In this document: piece by piece, positions 36,773 to 46,495 of the stretch
Numbering within the stretch: the first letter of the stretch is position 1
Layout: the number at the start of each line of letters is the position of its first letter
Source of the DNA: Limnohabitans sp. 2KL-27
GTDB lineage: Bacteria > Pseudomonadota > Gammaproteobacteria > Burkholderiales > Burkholderiaceae_C
Length of the DNA: 64,000 nt
Direction: 5' to 3'
NCBI RefSeq assembly: GCF_001269345.1
Contig: NZ_CXOP01000002.1
Location: 1,984,853 to 2,048,852, forward strand
Program-made: the position numbers and the translations under genes
The notes under the pieces: generated by a model
Seen by the model: the letters and a program-made list of their open reading frames with translations, nothing else
Database searches by the model: none
Told to the model about the DNA's origin: nothing

Positions 36773-37285
36773 ATGCAAGCTCTACTTTCGTTCGTATTGA
36801 CCGGTCTTTTGCTGCTCTCCTGTGTGGGTGCCCAGGCGGACGTTTACCAGGACGTGAACCGGCTGGTCGGGGCAGCAGAGTGGTCCAAAGCGCAAACGCA
36901 AGCCCAAGAACACCTCAAGACCCGTCCAACCGATCCGCAAATGCGCCTGTTGCTCAGCCGCATTCAGGATGGCCTGGGCCAGACCGCATTGGCCATGGAC
37001 ACCCTGCAGGCCTTGACCCAGTCGTACCCAGAGTTGCCCGAACCGCACAACAACTTGGCCGTCCTGCTGGCCCGTCAAAACCGCTATGCCGAGGCCTTGG
37101 TCCAGTTGCAAGACGCTGTGCGTGCTCGGCCCGATTACGGCACCGCCCTGGAAAACCTGGGTGATGTTTACATTGCACTGGCCATTGAGGCTTACCAAAA
37201 CGCCAGCCGATCAGCAGCCCAGCAAAGCCGGGTGACCAGCAAGCGTCTGGCCGCTGAACAGCTGCTGAAGTCATCGGCCCCTTAA
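36773..37285 (+). CDS. Exported TPR-repeat protein
   Basis: A 170-aa protein with a signal peptide (MQALLSFVLTGLLLLSCVGAQA) and about three tetratricopeptide repeats, seen in PEPHNNLAVLLARQNRYAEALVQLQDAVRARPDYGTALENLGDVYIALA. The signal ends GAQA-D (signal peptidase I type); the Cys in LLSCVG does not make a convincing lipobox. TPR proteins of this kind scaffold periplasmic or envelope complexes. It is the first gene of a run that continues with two cyclophilins and lpxH, so a role in envelope biogenesis is plausible but inferred. Confidence 0.82.
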   Translation: MQALLSFVLTGLLLLSCVGAQADVYQDVNRLVGAAEWSKAQTQAQEHLKTRPTDPQMRLLLSRIQDGLGQTALAMDTLQALTQSYPELPEPHNNLAVLLARQNRYAEALVQLQDAVRARPDYGTALENLGDVYIALAIEAYQNASRSAAQQSRVTSKRLAAEQLLKSSAP

Positions 37286-37357
37286 GGCGGCACCACAACT
37301 GAGCGCCTCATCCAGCTCACCCCTGCCCTGACCCCTCTGACCCGTTGGAAGAACACG

Positions 37358-38047
37358 ATGCGCCGCAACCGATTTTTGAGAACTTTGGCCCTGACGCTGG
37401 CCCTGCCTTTGGCATTGGCGATGCCCCTGGCCAGCCAGGCTCAGACGGGCGGCGTGAGCAAAGTGCGCATCAGCACGTCCATGGGTGACATCGAAGCCGA
37501 GCTCTACGCGGACAAAGCCCCCAAAACCGTCGCCAACTTTTTGCAGTACGTGAATGACAAGCACTACGACGGCACGATCTTTCATCGGGTGATTGCGGGC
37601 TTCATGGTGCAAGGTGGCGGCTTCGATGCCCAATACAAAGAAAAGAAAACCCGGGCCCCGGTGCAACACGAGGGACGCCAAGCGCTCGCTGGTGGCCTGA
37701 AAAACACCACCGGCACGCTGGCCATGGCCCGCACCAACGACCCCCAATCGGCCACCGCACAGTTCTTCATCAATGTGGTGGACAACGCATTTTTAGACCC
37801 CACCCCGATCCCGGACGGTGACCCGGTCGCCAAATTCCAATACCAGGGCCGTGTTTACGAAAACGTGGCCCGTGCCCAATTGCTGAACGCCCCCCAACTG
37901 TTTGGCTACACCGTTTTTGGCAAAGTCACGTCCGGCATGGACGTGGTCCAAAAAATCCGCAACACGCCCACGGGCGCTGGCGGCCCCTTCCCGACCGATG
38001 TTCCACGGACGCCGGTTGTCATCCAATCCATCACTTTGTTGAAGTAA
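37358..38047 (+). CDS. ppiA: Periplasmic peptidyl-prolyl isomerase (cyclophilin)
   Basis: A 229-aa cyclophilin with a signal peptide ([22 protein letters not shown]). The catalytic region is intact: [16 protein letters not shown] with the active-site Arg, then [18 protein letters not shown]. An extra loop of about 20 residues ([21 protein letters not shown]) precedes the C-terminal strand, unlike the cytosolic paralogue next door. The start has GGAAGAACACG upstream. It probably assists folding of exported proteins. Forms a tandem pair with ppiB. Confidence 0.93.
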   Translation: MRRNRFLRTLALTLALPLALAMPLASQAQTGGVSKVRISTSMGDIEAELYADKAPKTVANFLQYVNDKHYDGTIFHRVIAGFMVQGGGFDAQYKEKKTRAPVQHEGRQALAGGLKNTTGTLAMARTNDPQSATAQFFINVVDNAFLDPTPIPDGDPVAKFQYQGRVYENVARAQLLNAPQLFGYTVFGKVTSGMDVVQKIRNTPTGAGGPFPTDVPRTPVVIQSITLLK

Positions 38048-38051
38048 CACC

Positions 38052-38558
38052 ATGAGCAACCCACAAGTCGAACTGCACATCACCGGCTACGGCGTCATCA
38101 CCCTCGAACTGGATGCTGAAAAAGCCCCCAAGTCGACCGAAAACTTTCTGGCCTATGTGAACAAGGGCCACTACAACAACACGATTTTTCACCGCGTGAT
38201 CCCGGGCTTCATGGTCCAAGGCGGCGGCTTTGAGCCCGGCATGGGCCAAAAGCCCACCGACGCCACCATCGAGAACGAGGCCAACAACGGCCTCAAAAAC
38301 GACGAGTACACCGTGGCCATGGCCCGCACTTCAGCCCCCCACTCTGCCTCCTCGCAGTTTTTCATCAACGTCGCCAAAAACGACTTTTTGAACCACACCG
38401 CCCCCTCCATGCAAGGCTGGGGCTATGCGGTGTTCGGCAAAGTGGTCAAGGGCACTGAAGTGGTCGACCAGATCAAGGGCGTTAAAACCGGCAACCGCGG
38501 CGGCCACGGTGACGTGCCCAAAGAGGACGTCGTGATCGAAAAAGCCGTCGCCATCTGA
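38052..38558 (+). CDS. ppiB: Cytoplasmic peptidyl-prolyl isomerase (cyclophilin B)
   Basis: A 168-aa cyclophilin without a signal peptide. The active-site block is [23 protein letters not shown], with the substrate pocket [21 protein letters not shown]. It follows ppiA by 4 bp and precedes lpxH by 12 bp, as in many betaproteobacteria. It catalyses cis-trans isomerisation of X-Pro bonds in the cytosol. Confidence 0.95.
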   Translation: MSNPQVELHITGYGVITLELDAEKAPKSTENFLAYVNKGHYNNTIFHRVIPGFMVQGGGFEPGMGQKPTDATIENEANNGLKNDEYTVAMARTSAPHSASSQFFINVAKNDFLNHTAPSMQGWGYAVFGKVVKGTEVVDQIKGVKTGNRGGHGDVPKEDVVIEKAVAI

Positions 38559-38570
38559 GCGTGACCCGCC

Positions 38571-39350
38571 ATGTCTGACCCGCGCACCACCCGGCCGAGC
38601 ATCGGCTTGTTGTCTGCGCCTGAGACATGGCACACCGTGGATCTGATTTCGGACCTGCACCTGCAGGCCTCTGAGACCGCCACGTTTGAAGCCTGGCGGG
38701 ACTACATGGCGAGCACCCCCGCCGACGCGGTGCTGATCTTGGGTGACCTGTTTGAGGTCTGGGTCGGCGACGATGCCGCCGCCCTGGACCCTTTCTTGCA
38801 AAGTTGTGCCGAGGTCTTGCGCCAAACGACGCAAGGCAAGCACGTCGCCTTCATGCCTGGTAACCGCGATTTTTTGGTAGGCCCGGAGTACTTGGGCCGA
38901 TGTGGCGTTGAGCCCTTGACCGACCCCACCTTGCTGACCCTGGGACAGCAACGCATTTTGCTCACCCACGGCGACGCCCTGTGCCTGGACGACAAGCCTT
39001 ACCAGGCCTTCAGACTGCAGGCGCGCAGCCCCGAATGGCAGCAAGCGTTTTTGGCCAAGCCTTTGGCCGAACGCCAGGAATTTGCCCGGAGTTTGCGGGC
39101 GCTGAGCGAGTCACAAAAGCACGAGGGCATGAGCTTTGCCGATGCCGACTTGGACATGGGCCTTTTCTGGCTGGCACAGGCCCAGGCCGATCTCTTGGTG
39201 CATGGCCACACCCACCGCCCCGCAGACCATGCCTTGGGCCCGGCTCTGCGCCATGTGCTGAGCGATTGGTCACTGGACCACGCCCCTTTGCGTGCTCAGG
39301 TGTTCAGGCTGCAGCGCGATGGCGGTTCACAGCGCATCGATTGGCTTTAA
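38571..39350 (+). CDS. lpxH: UDP-2,3-diacylglucosamine diphosphatase
   Basis: A 259-aa calcineurin-like metallophosphoesterase that cleaves UDP-2,3-diacylglucosamine to lipid X in lipid A synthesis. Metal-ligand motifs are ISDLHL, LGDLFEVWVGDD, FMPGNRDFLVG, LTHGDALCLDD and HGHTHRP. The N-terminal 20 residues are longer than in E. coli LpxH. It is the last gene of its unit and is closed by a bidirectional terminator. It works upstream of LpxK, which is also encoded in this window. Confidence 0.94.
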   Translation: MSDPRTTRPSIGLLSAPETWHTVDLISDLHLQASETATFEAWRDYMASTPADAVLILGDLFEVWVGDDAAALDPFLQSCAEVLRQTTQGKHVAFMPGNRDFLVGPEYLGRCGVEPLTDPTLLTLGQQRILLTHGDALCLDDKPYQAFRLQARSPEWQQAFLAKPLAERQEFARSLRALSESQKHEGMSFADADLDMGLFWLAQAQADLLVHGHTHRPADHALGPALRHVLSDWSLDHAPLRAQVFRLQRDGGSQRIDWL

Positions 39351-39380
39351 AACGGCTCTCTTTTCAATACCCGCACCTCG

Positions 39381-39412
39381 AAAAAAAACGGCCGCTCGAG
39401 AGCGGCCGTTTT
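39381..39412. terminator. Bidirectional terminator between lpxH and the DUF349 gene
   Basis: A 10-bp stem AACGGCCGCT/AGCGGCCGTT with a CGAG loop. It is preceded by six A and followed by two further T, giving T-runs on both strands. It separates two convergent genes. Confidence 0.9.
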
Positions 39413-39428
39413 GCATGCAAGGGGCTGA

Positions 39429-42203
39429 TCAGCCGCGCAGCAGGTTCTTCAAAACATTTTGCAAACGGCGCGCAGCGGCCTCTTCATGCGGGCCGGACAG
39501 AACCTGGGCCACATCCTGACCCCAGGTTTCGCGGGGGCCGGGCTGGTTGCGTTGGGTCAGCAGTTGCAATTGCAGCATGCGGCGCTCGCTCAAACTGTCG
39601 GCTGGTGTGGGCACTTCGGCGGCCATTTCCAAGCGCAACAACGCCGTGGCAGCCGCCGCTTTGGCGGGGGTGCTGACCGCTTGTGCCCAAGCCTGGCGGG
39701 TCGCAGCGTTGATGGCACGACCCAACTCTTGTGCGCTCGGCAAGGCATCGGCCTGACGCTCTTGCCAGGCGCCCATCAAACGGGTCAGTGTTTCGCCGTG
39801 GGCTTGCGCGGCCAGTTTGCGCAGCGACATTTCGGCGCGCTCCAACGCTTCGCGCTGGGCGCGGAAAGCCGCATCACCCAAGCGTGGCCCACGGTCTTCG
39901 CGCAGATCACGGCCTTCACCGCGTGCGCCGCGGTCACCAAAACGGTCGCCACCACGCTCACCCGGGCGGCCAGGACCCCGATCACCACCGGGGCGCGCAC
40001 CGCGCTCACCGGGACGGCCGTCACGCCGGCCATCGCGACCTGCAGCAGCTTCTGTTTTCTTTTGGCCGGGACGGTCATCACCACGCACGGCCACAACAGG
40101 CTTGGCCGGTTTCGGTGGGGCCACGGGGGTGACTGGCGCCTCGACTTCGGCAGCAACCGTGCTGTCGCCCGCCACGTCGGACGCCGGAGCCCCTTCGCCC
40201 GGCTCGGCAGCGGTTGGGGCCTCATCGGCGAGAACGTCTGCCGCTTGAGCCGCAGCAGACAGAGGGGCCACGGTCACGGTGGGTGCCGGATTTTGTGCAG
40301 TTTGCGCTTGCAGGGCTTGGCCACGCAAGGCGGCATCCAGGGCGGCCATGGCTGCGCGGATTTGGCTGGCATCGCCACCCGCATTGGCCTCGTCGAGGGC
40401 TTTGGACGCGTCGATCACGGCGCGGTCGCGGGCCGTCAAAGGGGCCGCCGAGGTGTGGCGCTCGGTGCCTTTGCGTTGGAAGGCTTCGTCCAGCGGCGCG
40501 CGGAACACTTCCCAGAGTTTTTGTTCGGTCTTGCGGTCCAGCGGCACGGCTTGGGCTTCCACTTGCCAGCGTTGCTGCAAGGCCTTGACGGCGTCCACAC
40601 GCAAAGCAGGGGCAGCGCCCAACTCACGCGCTTCGTTGATCAGGGCCTGACGGCGTTCAACGCTGGCTTTCTGGGCGGCTTCAAGACGGGCAGCAGCGAC
40701 TTTGAAAATCGCCTTCCACTGGGTCTGCATCTCGCCAAAGGCTTTTTCACTCAGGTGGCCCGCATTGCGCCAGCGGTCGGCAAACTGGTGCAGCGCACGC
40801 AACTGGGCACGCCAGTCCTCGCTCTCGGCGTTGGCCGCCGTCCAAGCTTTGACCTCGTCCATCAGGGCCACGCGTTGGGCGCGGTGGTCAGCGGACTCTT
40901 TTTTCATCTGCTCGAGCCAAGACAGCACCGCTTTGTAGGCTTCGTTGCATGCGGCATCGAAGCGCTTCCACAGGGCGTGATTGGGCAAACCGCCTTGATC
41001 GGTTTGCTTCCAGCTGTCGCGCAATTGGCGCAACTTGTCCTGCATTTTGCGACCGCCCATGGTGGGCACCTTTTCGGCGTCCAGCAGGCCTTCGGCCTGG
41101 GCCACCAGGGTCTGACGCACCTGGTCGGCCAGCCAGCGTTGCCAGCCCTCGGCGTCGCCCCCTGCGGTCAAGGCCTTGTGCAATCGCTCGTCCAACGTGG
41201 TGTCCAAGTTCTTGCCGTGGGTTTTGAGAGCCACGCGCAAAGCCTGGGTCCCCTCGGTCAATGCAGCGCCCTCACTCTCGGTGATCTGCTTTTCGAGGGC
41301 TTCAAGCACCGGTGTCACGGCCTTGAGCGCTTGCTCGCGCAGGGCCTGGCGTTGGGCCGCATCCATCTTGGGCTTGGCAGGCTTGGCCTCCTTGGCCACA
41401 TCACTGGAAACAGTCCCTGCGGGGGCAGGCTGCTCGGCCACAGCCTCTCCGCGCAAACGTCGAATTTCATCGGCCCACACAGGCACAGAGGGCAAAGCGG
41501 CAGTCGCATCGGTCTGGGCTTGCAGTGCCAGTTCCAAAGCGGCCGAAAAACCCTGCCAGACGGCCTGCAGCTGGCTTTGCGCGGCATCAAGCTGGGCCGG
41601 AAATTTCAAGTCTACGCTGGGCCAGACGGGGTTGGTGCTGAGCTGCCCGGCTTGGGCTTGCCACTGGGCCACATCGGCCTTCACGCCGTACAAGCCGGCT
41701 TGGGCCTCGGCCATGGGCTTGGTCGAGAGCACTTCGATGCGCTGCGCCAGCAAGACAGCGGCTTCGCGCTGCACCATCACCTGGTGTTGCAGGTCTTCCA
41801 CACCTTTGACCACTTCAGCCAAGCGCAGCTTCAAGCTGGCCAAGGGTTCCCGCGAGAGGGGTGCGCCCGCTTTGGCTGCGTCGCGCTGCCAAGCCATGGC
41901 GTCACCCATGTTCAGGCGCGGGGCTTGCAACATCTGCTGAGCTTTTTGTGCCCAGTCGCTGGCCAAAGCGTCTTGTCCGTGCAAGCGCTTGAGCTCGTCG
42001 AGCTTCTCCTTCAGGAGCTTGGCTGCGCCTTTATCCCGCAAGGCCATCTCGCGGTAGACCTCGGCCAAGGCGTCAGCAGTGGGTTCGGTCGTGAGCCATT
42101 CGCGCAAACGGGCACTGCGCTCGCCTGAGGTGATGGCATGGAAGGCCCCACCGGTCAAGGAGTCAAGCGCGGCGAGGTCTAGAGGCTTTGAAGATGAAGT
42201 CAC
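39429..42203 (-). CDS. DUF349 domain protein with Arg/Gly-rich linker
   Basis: A 924-aa largely helical protein. Several DUF349-type repeats are recognisable by WKxxxx and W-x-x-F blocks such as QLRDSWKQTDQGGLPNHALWKRFDAACNEAYKAV and FGEMQTQWKAIFKVAAARLEAAQ. Residues about 700-770 form a low-complexity Arg/Gly/Asp-rich stretch (DGRPGERGARPGGDRG type), then a final helical domain. The start codon is GTG (GTG ACT TCA). DUF349 proteins are often proposed to act on nucleic acid or ribosomes, but the function is not established. It is convergent with lpxH. Confidence 0.85.
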   Translation of the reverse strand: MTSSSKPLDLAALDSLTGGAFHAITSGERSARLREWLTTEPTADALAEVYREMALRDKGAAKLLKEKLDELKRLHGQDALASDWAQKAQQMLQAPRLNMGDAMAWQRDAAKAGAPLSREPLASLKLRLAEVVKGVEDLQHQVMVQREAAVLLAQRIEVLSTKPMAEAQAGLYGVKADVAQWQAQAGQLSTNPVWPSVDLKFPAQLDAAQSQLQAVWQGFSAALELALQAQTDATAALPSVPVWADEIRRLRGEAVAEQPAPAGTVSSDVAKEAKPAKPKMDAAQRQALREQALKAVTPVLEALEKQITESEGAALTEGTQALRVALKTHGKNLDTTLDERLHKALTAGGDAEGWQRWLADQVRQTLVAQAEGLLDAEKVPTMGGRKMQDKLRQLRDSWKQTDQGGLPNHALWKRFDAACNEAYKAVLSWLEQMKKESADHRAQRVALMDEVKAWTAANAESEDWRAQLRALHQFADRWRNAGHLSEKAFGEMQTQWKAIFKVAAARLEAAQKASVERRQALINEARELGAAPALRVDAVKALQQRWQVEAQAVPLDRKTEQKLWEVFRAPLDEAFQRKGTERHTSAAPLTARDRAVIDASKALDEANAGGDASQIRAAMAALDAALRGQALQAQTAQNPAPTVTVAPLSAAAQAADVLADEAPTAAEPGEGAPASDVAGDSTVAAEVEAPVTPVAPPKPAKPVVAVRGDDRPGQKKTEAAAGRDGRRDGRPGERGARPGGDRGPGRPGERGGDRFGDRGARGEGRDLREDRGPRLGDAAFRAQREALERAEMSLRKLAAQAHGETLTRLMGAWQERQADALPSAQELGRAINAATRQAWAQAVSTPAKAAAATALLRLEMAAEVPTPADSLSERRMLQLQLLTQRNQPGPRETWGQDVAQVLSGPHEEAAARRLQNVLKNLLRG

Positions 42204-42603
42204 GGTAAAAACTTTAAAACACAGTCCATGCCAAATACGGCATCAGCGTCAGGCCGGTCACGCCCACACAGTGGGCAGCGCAACACAGGCGACAAGGTCG
42301 TATTTTCGCCGGTATTTGGGCCGAGCCGATCCCTTTTGAGGAATACGGGCCAATCTCTTGTGAATTCGATCGCGCTCGGAATTCCATATATCAATATCGA
42401 ATAACTTACTATTTTGATAGTATTGACTCGTTATTAAATGTTCCTAGAATTCGCCCATCCCAAGATCAGGGATAACCCGACACCTCTGCCACTTTGAACG
42501 GGTGCCTTTGCGTCAGACCGATGCGCTGCAAGCCCCGCTCCCCACCCCAACCACCCGCGCTGGCTGATGTCCAACACCATCGCGAGCCAAGAAAGGAAGT
42601 GCC
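42204..42603. other. 400-bp intergenic region with AT-rich promoter block
   Basis: I see no gene here. Bases 42380-42460 are notably AT-rich against the GC-rich surroundings and hold an inverted repeat (TACTAT-N4-ATAGTA, 42407-42422) directly before a sigma-70-like promoter on the plus strand. The rest (42204-42380) holds only short random frames. Confidence 0.6.
42423..42450 (+). promoter_or_regulatory. Sigma-70 promoter of the lytic transglycosylase gene
   Basis: TTGACT (42423-42428), a 16-bp spacer and TAGAAT (42445-42450). The start of transcription would be near 42457, giving a leader of about 147 nt. The inverted repeat TACTAT/ATAGTA abuts the -35 box and could be a regulator site. Confidence 0.65.
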
Positions 42604-43371
42604 ATGACGGCGCCACTGAGCATGTCACGCCTGAGCCTGTGCCTAGAGACTTGGGCCTCCGATGTCCGTGCAGGTTTTGTGGAAGTCACCCGCCACGGCC
42701 TGGCCCTGTTCGGCTTGGTGGTGGTGATCGTGAGCCTGGGCTTTTTGGCTCGCCCCAGCCTGCAAACAGCCGCCAGCGACATGCTTTTGGGTTGGCTCGA
42801 AATCCGCCAGAGCGTCGCCTTGGAGCCACCTGTCGTGGGACACGCGGCCAACCGCTCAACCACACAAAGTTTGGACAATTTGACGCCAGACCAGGCGGCT
42901 GTGACCCTTTGGCTCAGCCGCAAATACCGCGTCTCCACCGAGCCCATGGGGGCCATGGTGGCCGAGGCCTGGCGCTTGGGCGAGCGCAGCCAACTGCCCC
43001 CCAGCCTGATCCTGGCCATCGTGGCGATTGAGTCCCGATTCAACCCGTTTGCCTCGGGCAGCCAAGGCACCGTGGGCCTGATGCAACTGGAAATCAAGGC
43101 CCATGCGGAAGTGCTGGGCCAGTTTGGCGGCCCCTTGTCGGCTTTCGATCCCCTGACCAATGTGCGCGTGGGGGTTCGGCATTTGCAAAGCCTGCTGCAG
43201 CAAAGCAGCACACTGGAAGAAGCTTTGGCGCTCTATGGCACGTCTTCAGGCCAAGCCCTGGAGAGCCAGTACGTGGACCGTGTCCGGGCAGAGCAAAGAT
43301 TGCTGGAACAAGTCACTCAAGCACAAGGTAGCGCCGCTGTGCTCACCCAGAACGGACTGGCACGGCTTTGA
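42604..43371 (+). CDS. Membrane-anchored lytic transglycosylase (SLT domain)
   Basis: A 255-aa protein with one N-terminal membrane segment (residues about 32-50, LALFGLVVVIVSLGFLA) and a periplasmic SLT domain that cleaves peptidoglycan glycan strands. The catalytic Glu is E143 in AIVAIESRFNPFA, and the conserved GLMQ follows in GTVGLMQLEIKAHAE. N-V-R-V-G-V-R-H-L is the usual distal motif. A strong AAAGGAAGT site precedes the ATG. It is monocistronic, with a long leader. Confidence 0.88.
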   Translation: MTAPLSMSRLSLCLETWASDVRAGFVEVTRHGLALFGLVVVIVSLGFLARPSLQTAASDMLLGWLEIRQSVALEPPVVGHAANRSTTQSLDNLTPDQAAVTLWLSRKYRVSTEPMGAMVAEAWRLGERSQLPPSLILAIVAIESRFNPFASGSQGTVGLMQLEIKAHAEVLGQFGGPLSAFDPLTNVRVGVRHLQSLLQQSSTLEEALALYGTSSGQALESQYVDRVRAEQRLLEQVTQAQGSAAVLTQNGLARL

Positions 43372-43414
43372 GTGATCTGGGACCGAAAGGCCGCAGCGCT
43401 CGGCTACACTAGCA

Positions 43415-43638
43415 AGGTGCGCGACTGGCGATAGGAGCCCCTTCTTTTCCAAGACAAGGTGGGATCACTCTGACGTGGAGCGCGGTGGCCGCCTGGCCAC
43501 CCCAGAACCACTGGGAAGCGCACAGCCCGGAGCTGGCCTTAGAGGCCCGCCACGGGTTTTCAGCCGTTCGCCTGGGCAGCCCTTGTTGGGAACTTTTCAC
43601 AAGTTGCCCGGCGAGGTTCCATCATCTGAAGGACTGCC
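43415..43638 (+). other. Long structured leader of glyA
   Basis: A possible -10 box (TACACT, 43404-43409) leaves a leader of about 220 nt. Helices visible are GGTGGCC/GGCCACC (43484-43501), CCCAG/CTGGG (43501-43515), GCGC/GCGC enclosing both (43480-43521), CAGC/GCTG (43523-43535) and ACTT/AAGT (43592-43604). Together they look like a multibranch fold ahead of a metabolic gene. I cannot match it to a named riboswitch class. Confidence 0.45.
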
Positions 43639-44883
<1,245 letters not shown>

Positions 44884-44895
44884 TCGGCGCGCGCG

Positions 44896-45345
44896 ATGAA
44901 ATGCCCGTTTTGCGGCCACCTCGAAACCCAGGTGGTCGAGACACGTCTGGCCGAGGACGGGGATTTCATCCGGCGACGCCGCCAATGTGGGGCCTGTGAA
45001 AAGCGCTTCACCACTTACGAAAAGCCTGAAGTCAATTTCCCGGCCATCGTCAAAAAGGATGGCCGGCGCATCGATTACCAGCGCGACAAACTGCGCGGCA
45101 GCCTGAATCTGGCCTTGCGCAAACGGCCCGTCAGCACCGAACAGGTGGACAGCGCCATCGAGCGCATCGAAGAAAAACTTTTGAACCTGGGCATCCGCGA
45201 GGTGGCTTCTCACCGCATCGGCGAATTGGTCATGCGCGAGCTCAAAAAGCTCGACAAAGTGGCGTATGTGCGCTTTGCCAGCGTGTACCGCAACTTTGAA
45301 GACATCGACGAATTCAAGACCTTGGTGGACGAGGTCCAAAGCTGA
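44896..45345 (+). CDS. nrdR: Transcriptional repressor NrdR
   Basis: A 149-aa repressor of ribonucleotide reductase genes. The N-terminal zinc ribbon has C3, C6, C31 and C34 (MKCPFCGH and QCGACEKRF), followed by the ATP-cone domain ([19 protein letters not shown]). The C-terminal tail [17 protein letters not shown] is standard. It lies 12 bp after glyA, as in many betaproteobacteria, so it is co-transcribed with it. Its targets (NrdR boxes before nrd genes) are not in this window. Confidence 0.97.
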   Translation: MKCPFCGHLETQVVETRLAEDGDFIRRRRQCGACEKRFTTYEKPEVNFPAIVKKDGRRIDYQRDKLRGSLNLALRKRPVSTEQVDSAIERIEEKLLNLGIREVASHRIGELVMRELKKLDKVAYVRFASVYRNFEDIDEFKTLVDEVQS

Positions 45346-45378
45346 GGGTGCTCGGGGCGATGGGCCCGAGCCTGGACT

Positions 45379-45954
45379 TCAAGGGCATTCCTGCGGTGTG
45401 TAGCTGGCCATCCTAGGCTTGCCCAAAGCGTTGCTGACCACCTGCCAGCCGACCGAAGATGAAGCCCGGCAAAAGCGCCAGGTCCCGGCCATGAACGCAC
45501 CATTGGCGGTCGCACTGCGCCCCTCTGGCCCATAGGAAAAGTAAGTTTTCAAAGTGCTGGTCGCGGTCAGTCTCAGGCCCGGCGGCAAGGCGGCGTGCGT
45601 CTCGATCAGCGCCTCACCGGCATCTTGCAGGCCGTTGTCGTTTCCATCTACAAACACCAGCCAGCCTTGTTGCCATTGGCCGTTGGCGTCACAGCCACCC
45701 CCACTGGCCTGAGCGCACAAGCTGATGCGCTGCTGGCGGCGCAAGGCCTCCGAGCGCGCGAGCACCAGGCTGTTCAGCAATCCCTCGGCTTGGGCTTGCA
45801 GTTGGTGCCTGGCCCGCAAATCCGACATGGCGGGCGCGCCCATGCCCACCAAAATGCCCAGCAAAACCAACACCACCAAGGCCTCGATCAAGGTAAAGCC
45901 TTGGGCGTGGGCGCTTGGCTGTGCCTTGACGGGGTTTGAAGAGGGATGACGCAT
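45379..45954 (-). CDS. fimT: Type IV minor pilin, FimT/GspH family
   Basis: A 191-aa pseudopilin. The prepilin leader ends AQG, with cleavage before FTLIEALVVLVLLGILVGMGAPAM; Phe+1 and Glu+5 are both canonical. The GspH/FimT domain contains WLVFVDGNDNGLQDAGEALI, an EF-hand-like loop common in this family. The ATG at 45954 was chosen because it gives a short leader of about 18 residues; the longer frame is a shadow of the divergent pilE-like gene. It is divergent from the other four pilin genes. Probably part of the priming complex for pilus assembly. Confidence 0.88.
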   Translation of the reverse strand: MRHPSSNPVKAQPSAHAQGFTLIEALVVLVLLGILVGMGAPAMSDLRARHQLQAQAEGLLNSLVLARSEALRRQQRISLCAQASGGGCDANGQWQQGWLVFVDGNDNGLQDAGEALIETHAALPPGLRLTATSTLKTYFSYGPEGRSATANGAFMAGTWRFCRASSSVGWQVVSNALGKPRMASYTPQECP

Positions 45955-46020
45955 GGTGGGTTGCACTGTACAAGATGAATACATAAGGCCACAATAAAAA
46001 CAAACAACAGGAGAGCATTC

Positions 46021-46491
46021 ATGCCCGTGGCCCTCAGGGGTATGGCCCCGCCCCAACGCCACCCCCTCCCAAACAGCCGAGGTTGGACTTTGGCCGAACT
46101 GCTGGCCGTGGTGGCCTTGATGGGGCTGCTCGGGGCCCTGGCCCTGCCCACTTACCAACAGCAGCAGCGCCAGGCCCGCCGCAGCGATGGGCAAGCGGCG
46201 CTGCTGCAACTGCAAATGGACCAAGCCCGCTGGCGCAGCCAGCACGACAGCCACGCCGACAACCTGAGTGACCTCGGCTGGGCCAGCGATCGCTCACCCT
46301 TGGGGCACTACCAGATCACCTTGACCGAAGCCAGCGCCGAAGGCTATGCGGCCCAAGCCATCCCCTTGAACAGCCAGGCCTCAGACCGGGACTGCACGCC
46401 TTTGCGCCTGAGCTGGCAAGGCAGCGCCACCGCGCTGTTGGGCGCTGGCGAACACCTGGACAGCGATCCCCACCGCTGCTGGCGGCGGTGA
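46021..46491 (+). CDS. pilE: Type IV pilin-like protein (PilE family) with Trp at +1
   Basis: A 156-aa prepilin. The leader MPVALRGMAPPQRHPLPNSRG is followed by WTLAELLAVVALMGLLGALALPTYQQQ; the cleavage Gly and Glu+5 are present, but residue +1 is Trp instead of the usual Phe or Met. The globular part is short with two C-terminal cysteines (RDCTPLRLSW and PHRCWRR), as in pilin D-regions. A strong AGGAGAG site precedes the ATG. It is the first of four pilin genes on this strand. PilE here is a family label; it is probably a minor, not the major, pilin. Confidence 0.82.
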   Translation: MPVALRGMAPPQRHPLPNSRGWTLAELLAVVALMGLLGALALPTYQQQQRQARRSDGQAALLQLQMDQARWRSQHDSHADNLSDLGWASDRSPLGHYQITLTEASAEGYAAQAIPLNSQASDRDCTPLRLSWQGSATALLGAGEHLDSDPHRCWRR

Positions 46492-46495
46492 CCAC

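Noticed and set aside
39459..42128. 889-codon plus-strand frame antisense to the DUF349 gene
   Set aside because: GC-rich shadow with no motifs. Similar long antisense frames over lon (9036-10865), tig/clpP (12427-14505) and clpX (10715-12085) are rejected for the same reason.
42200..42394. 64-codon minus-strand frame with CPLCG upstream of the DUF349 gene
   Set aside because: It has one CxxC only, no ribosome-binding site, and overlaps the DUF349 start region. I cannot support it as a gene.
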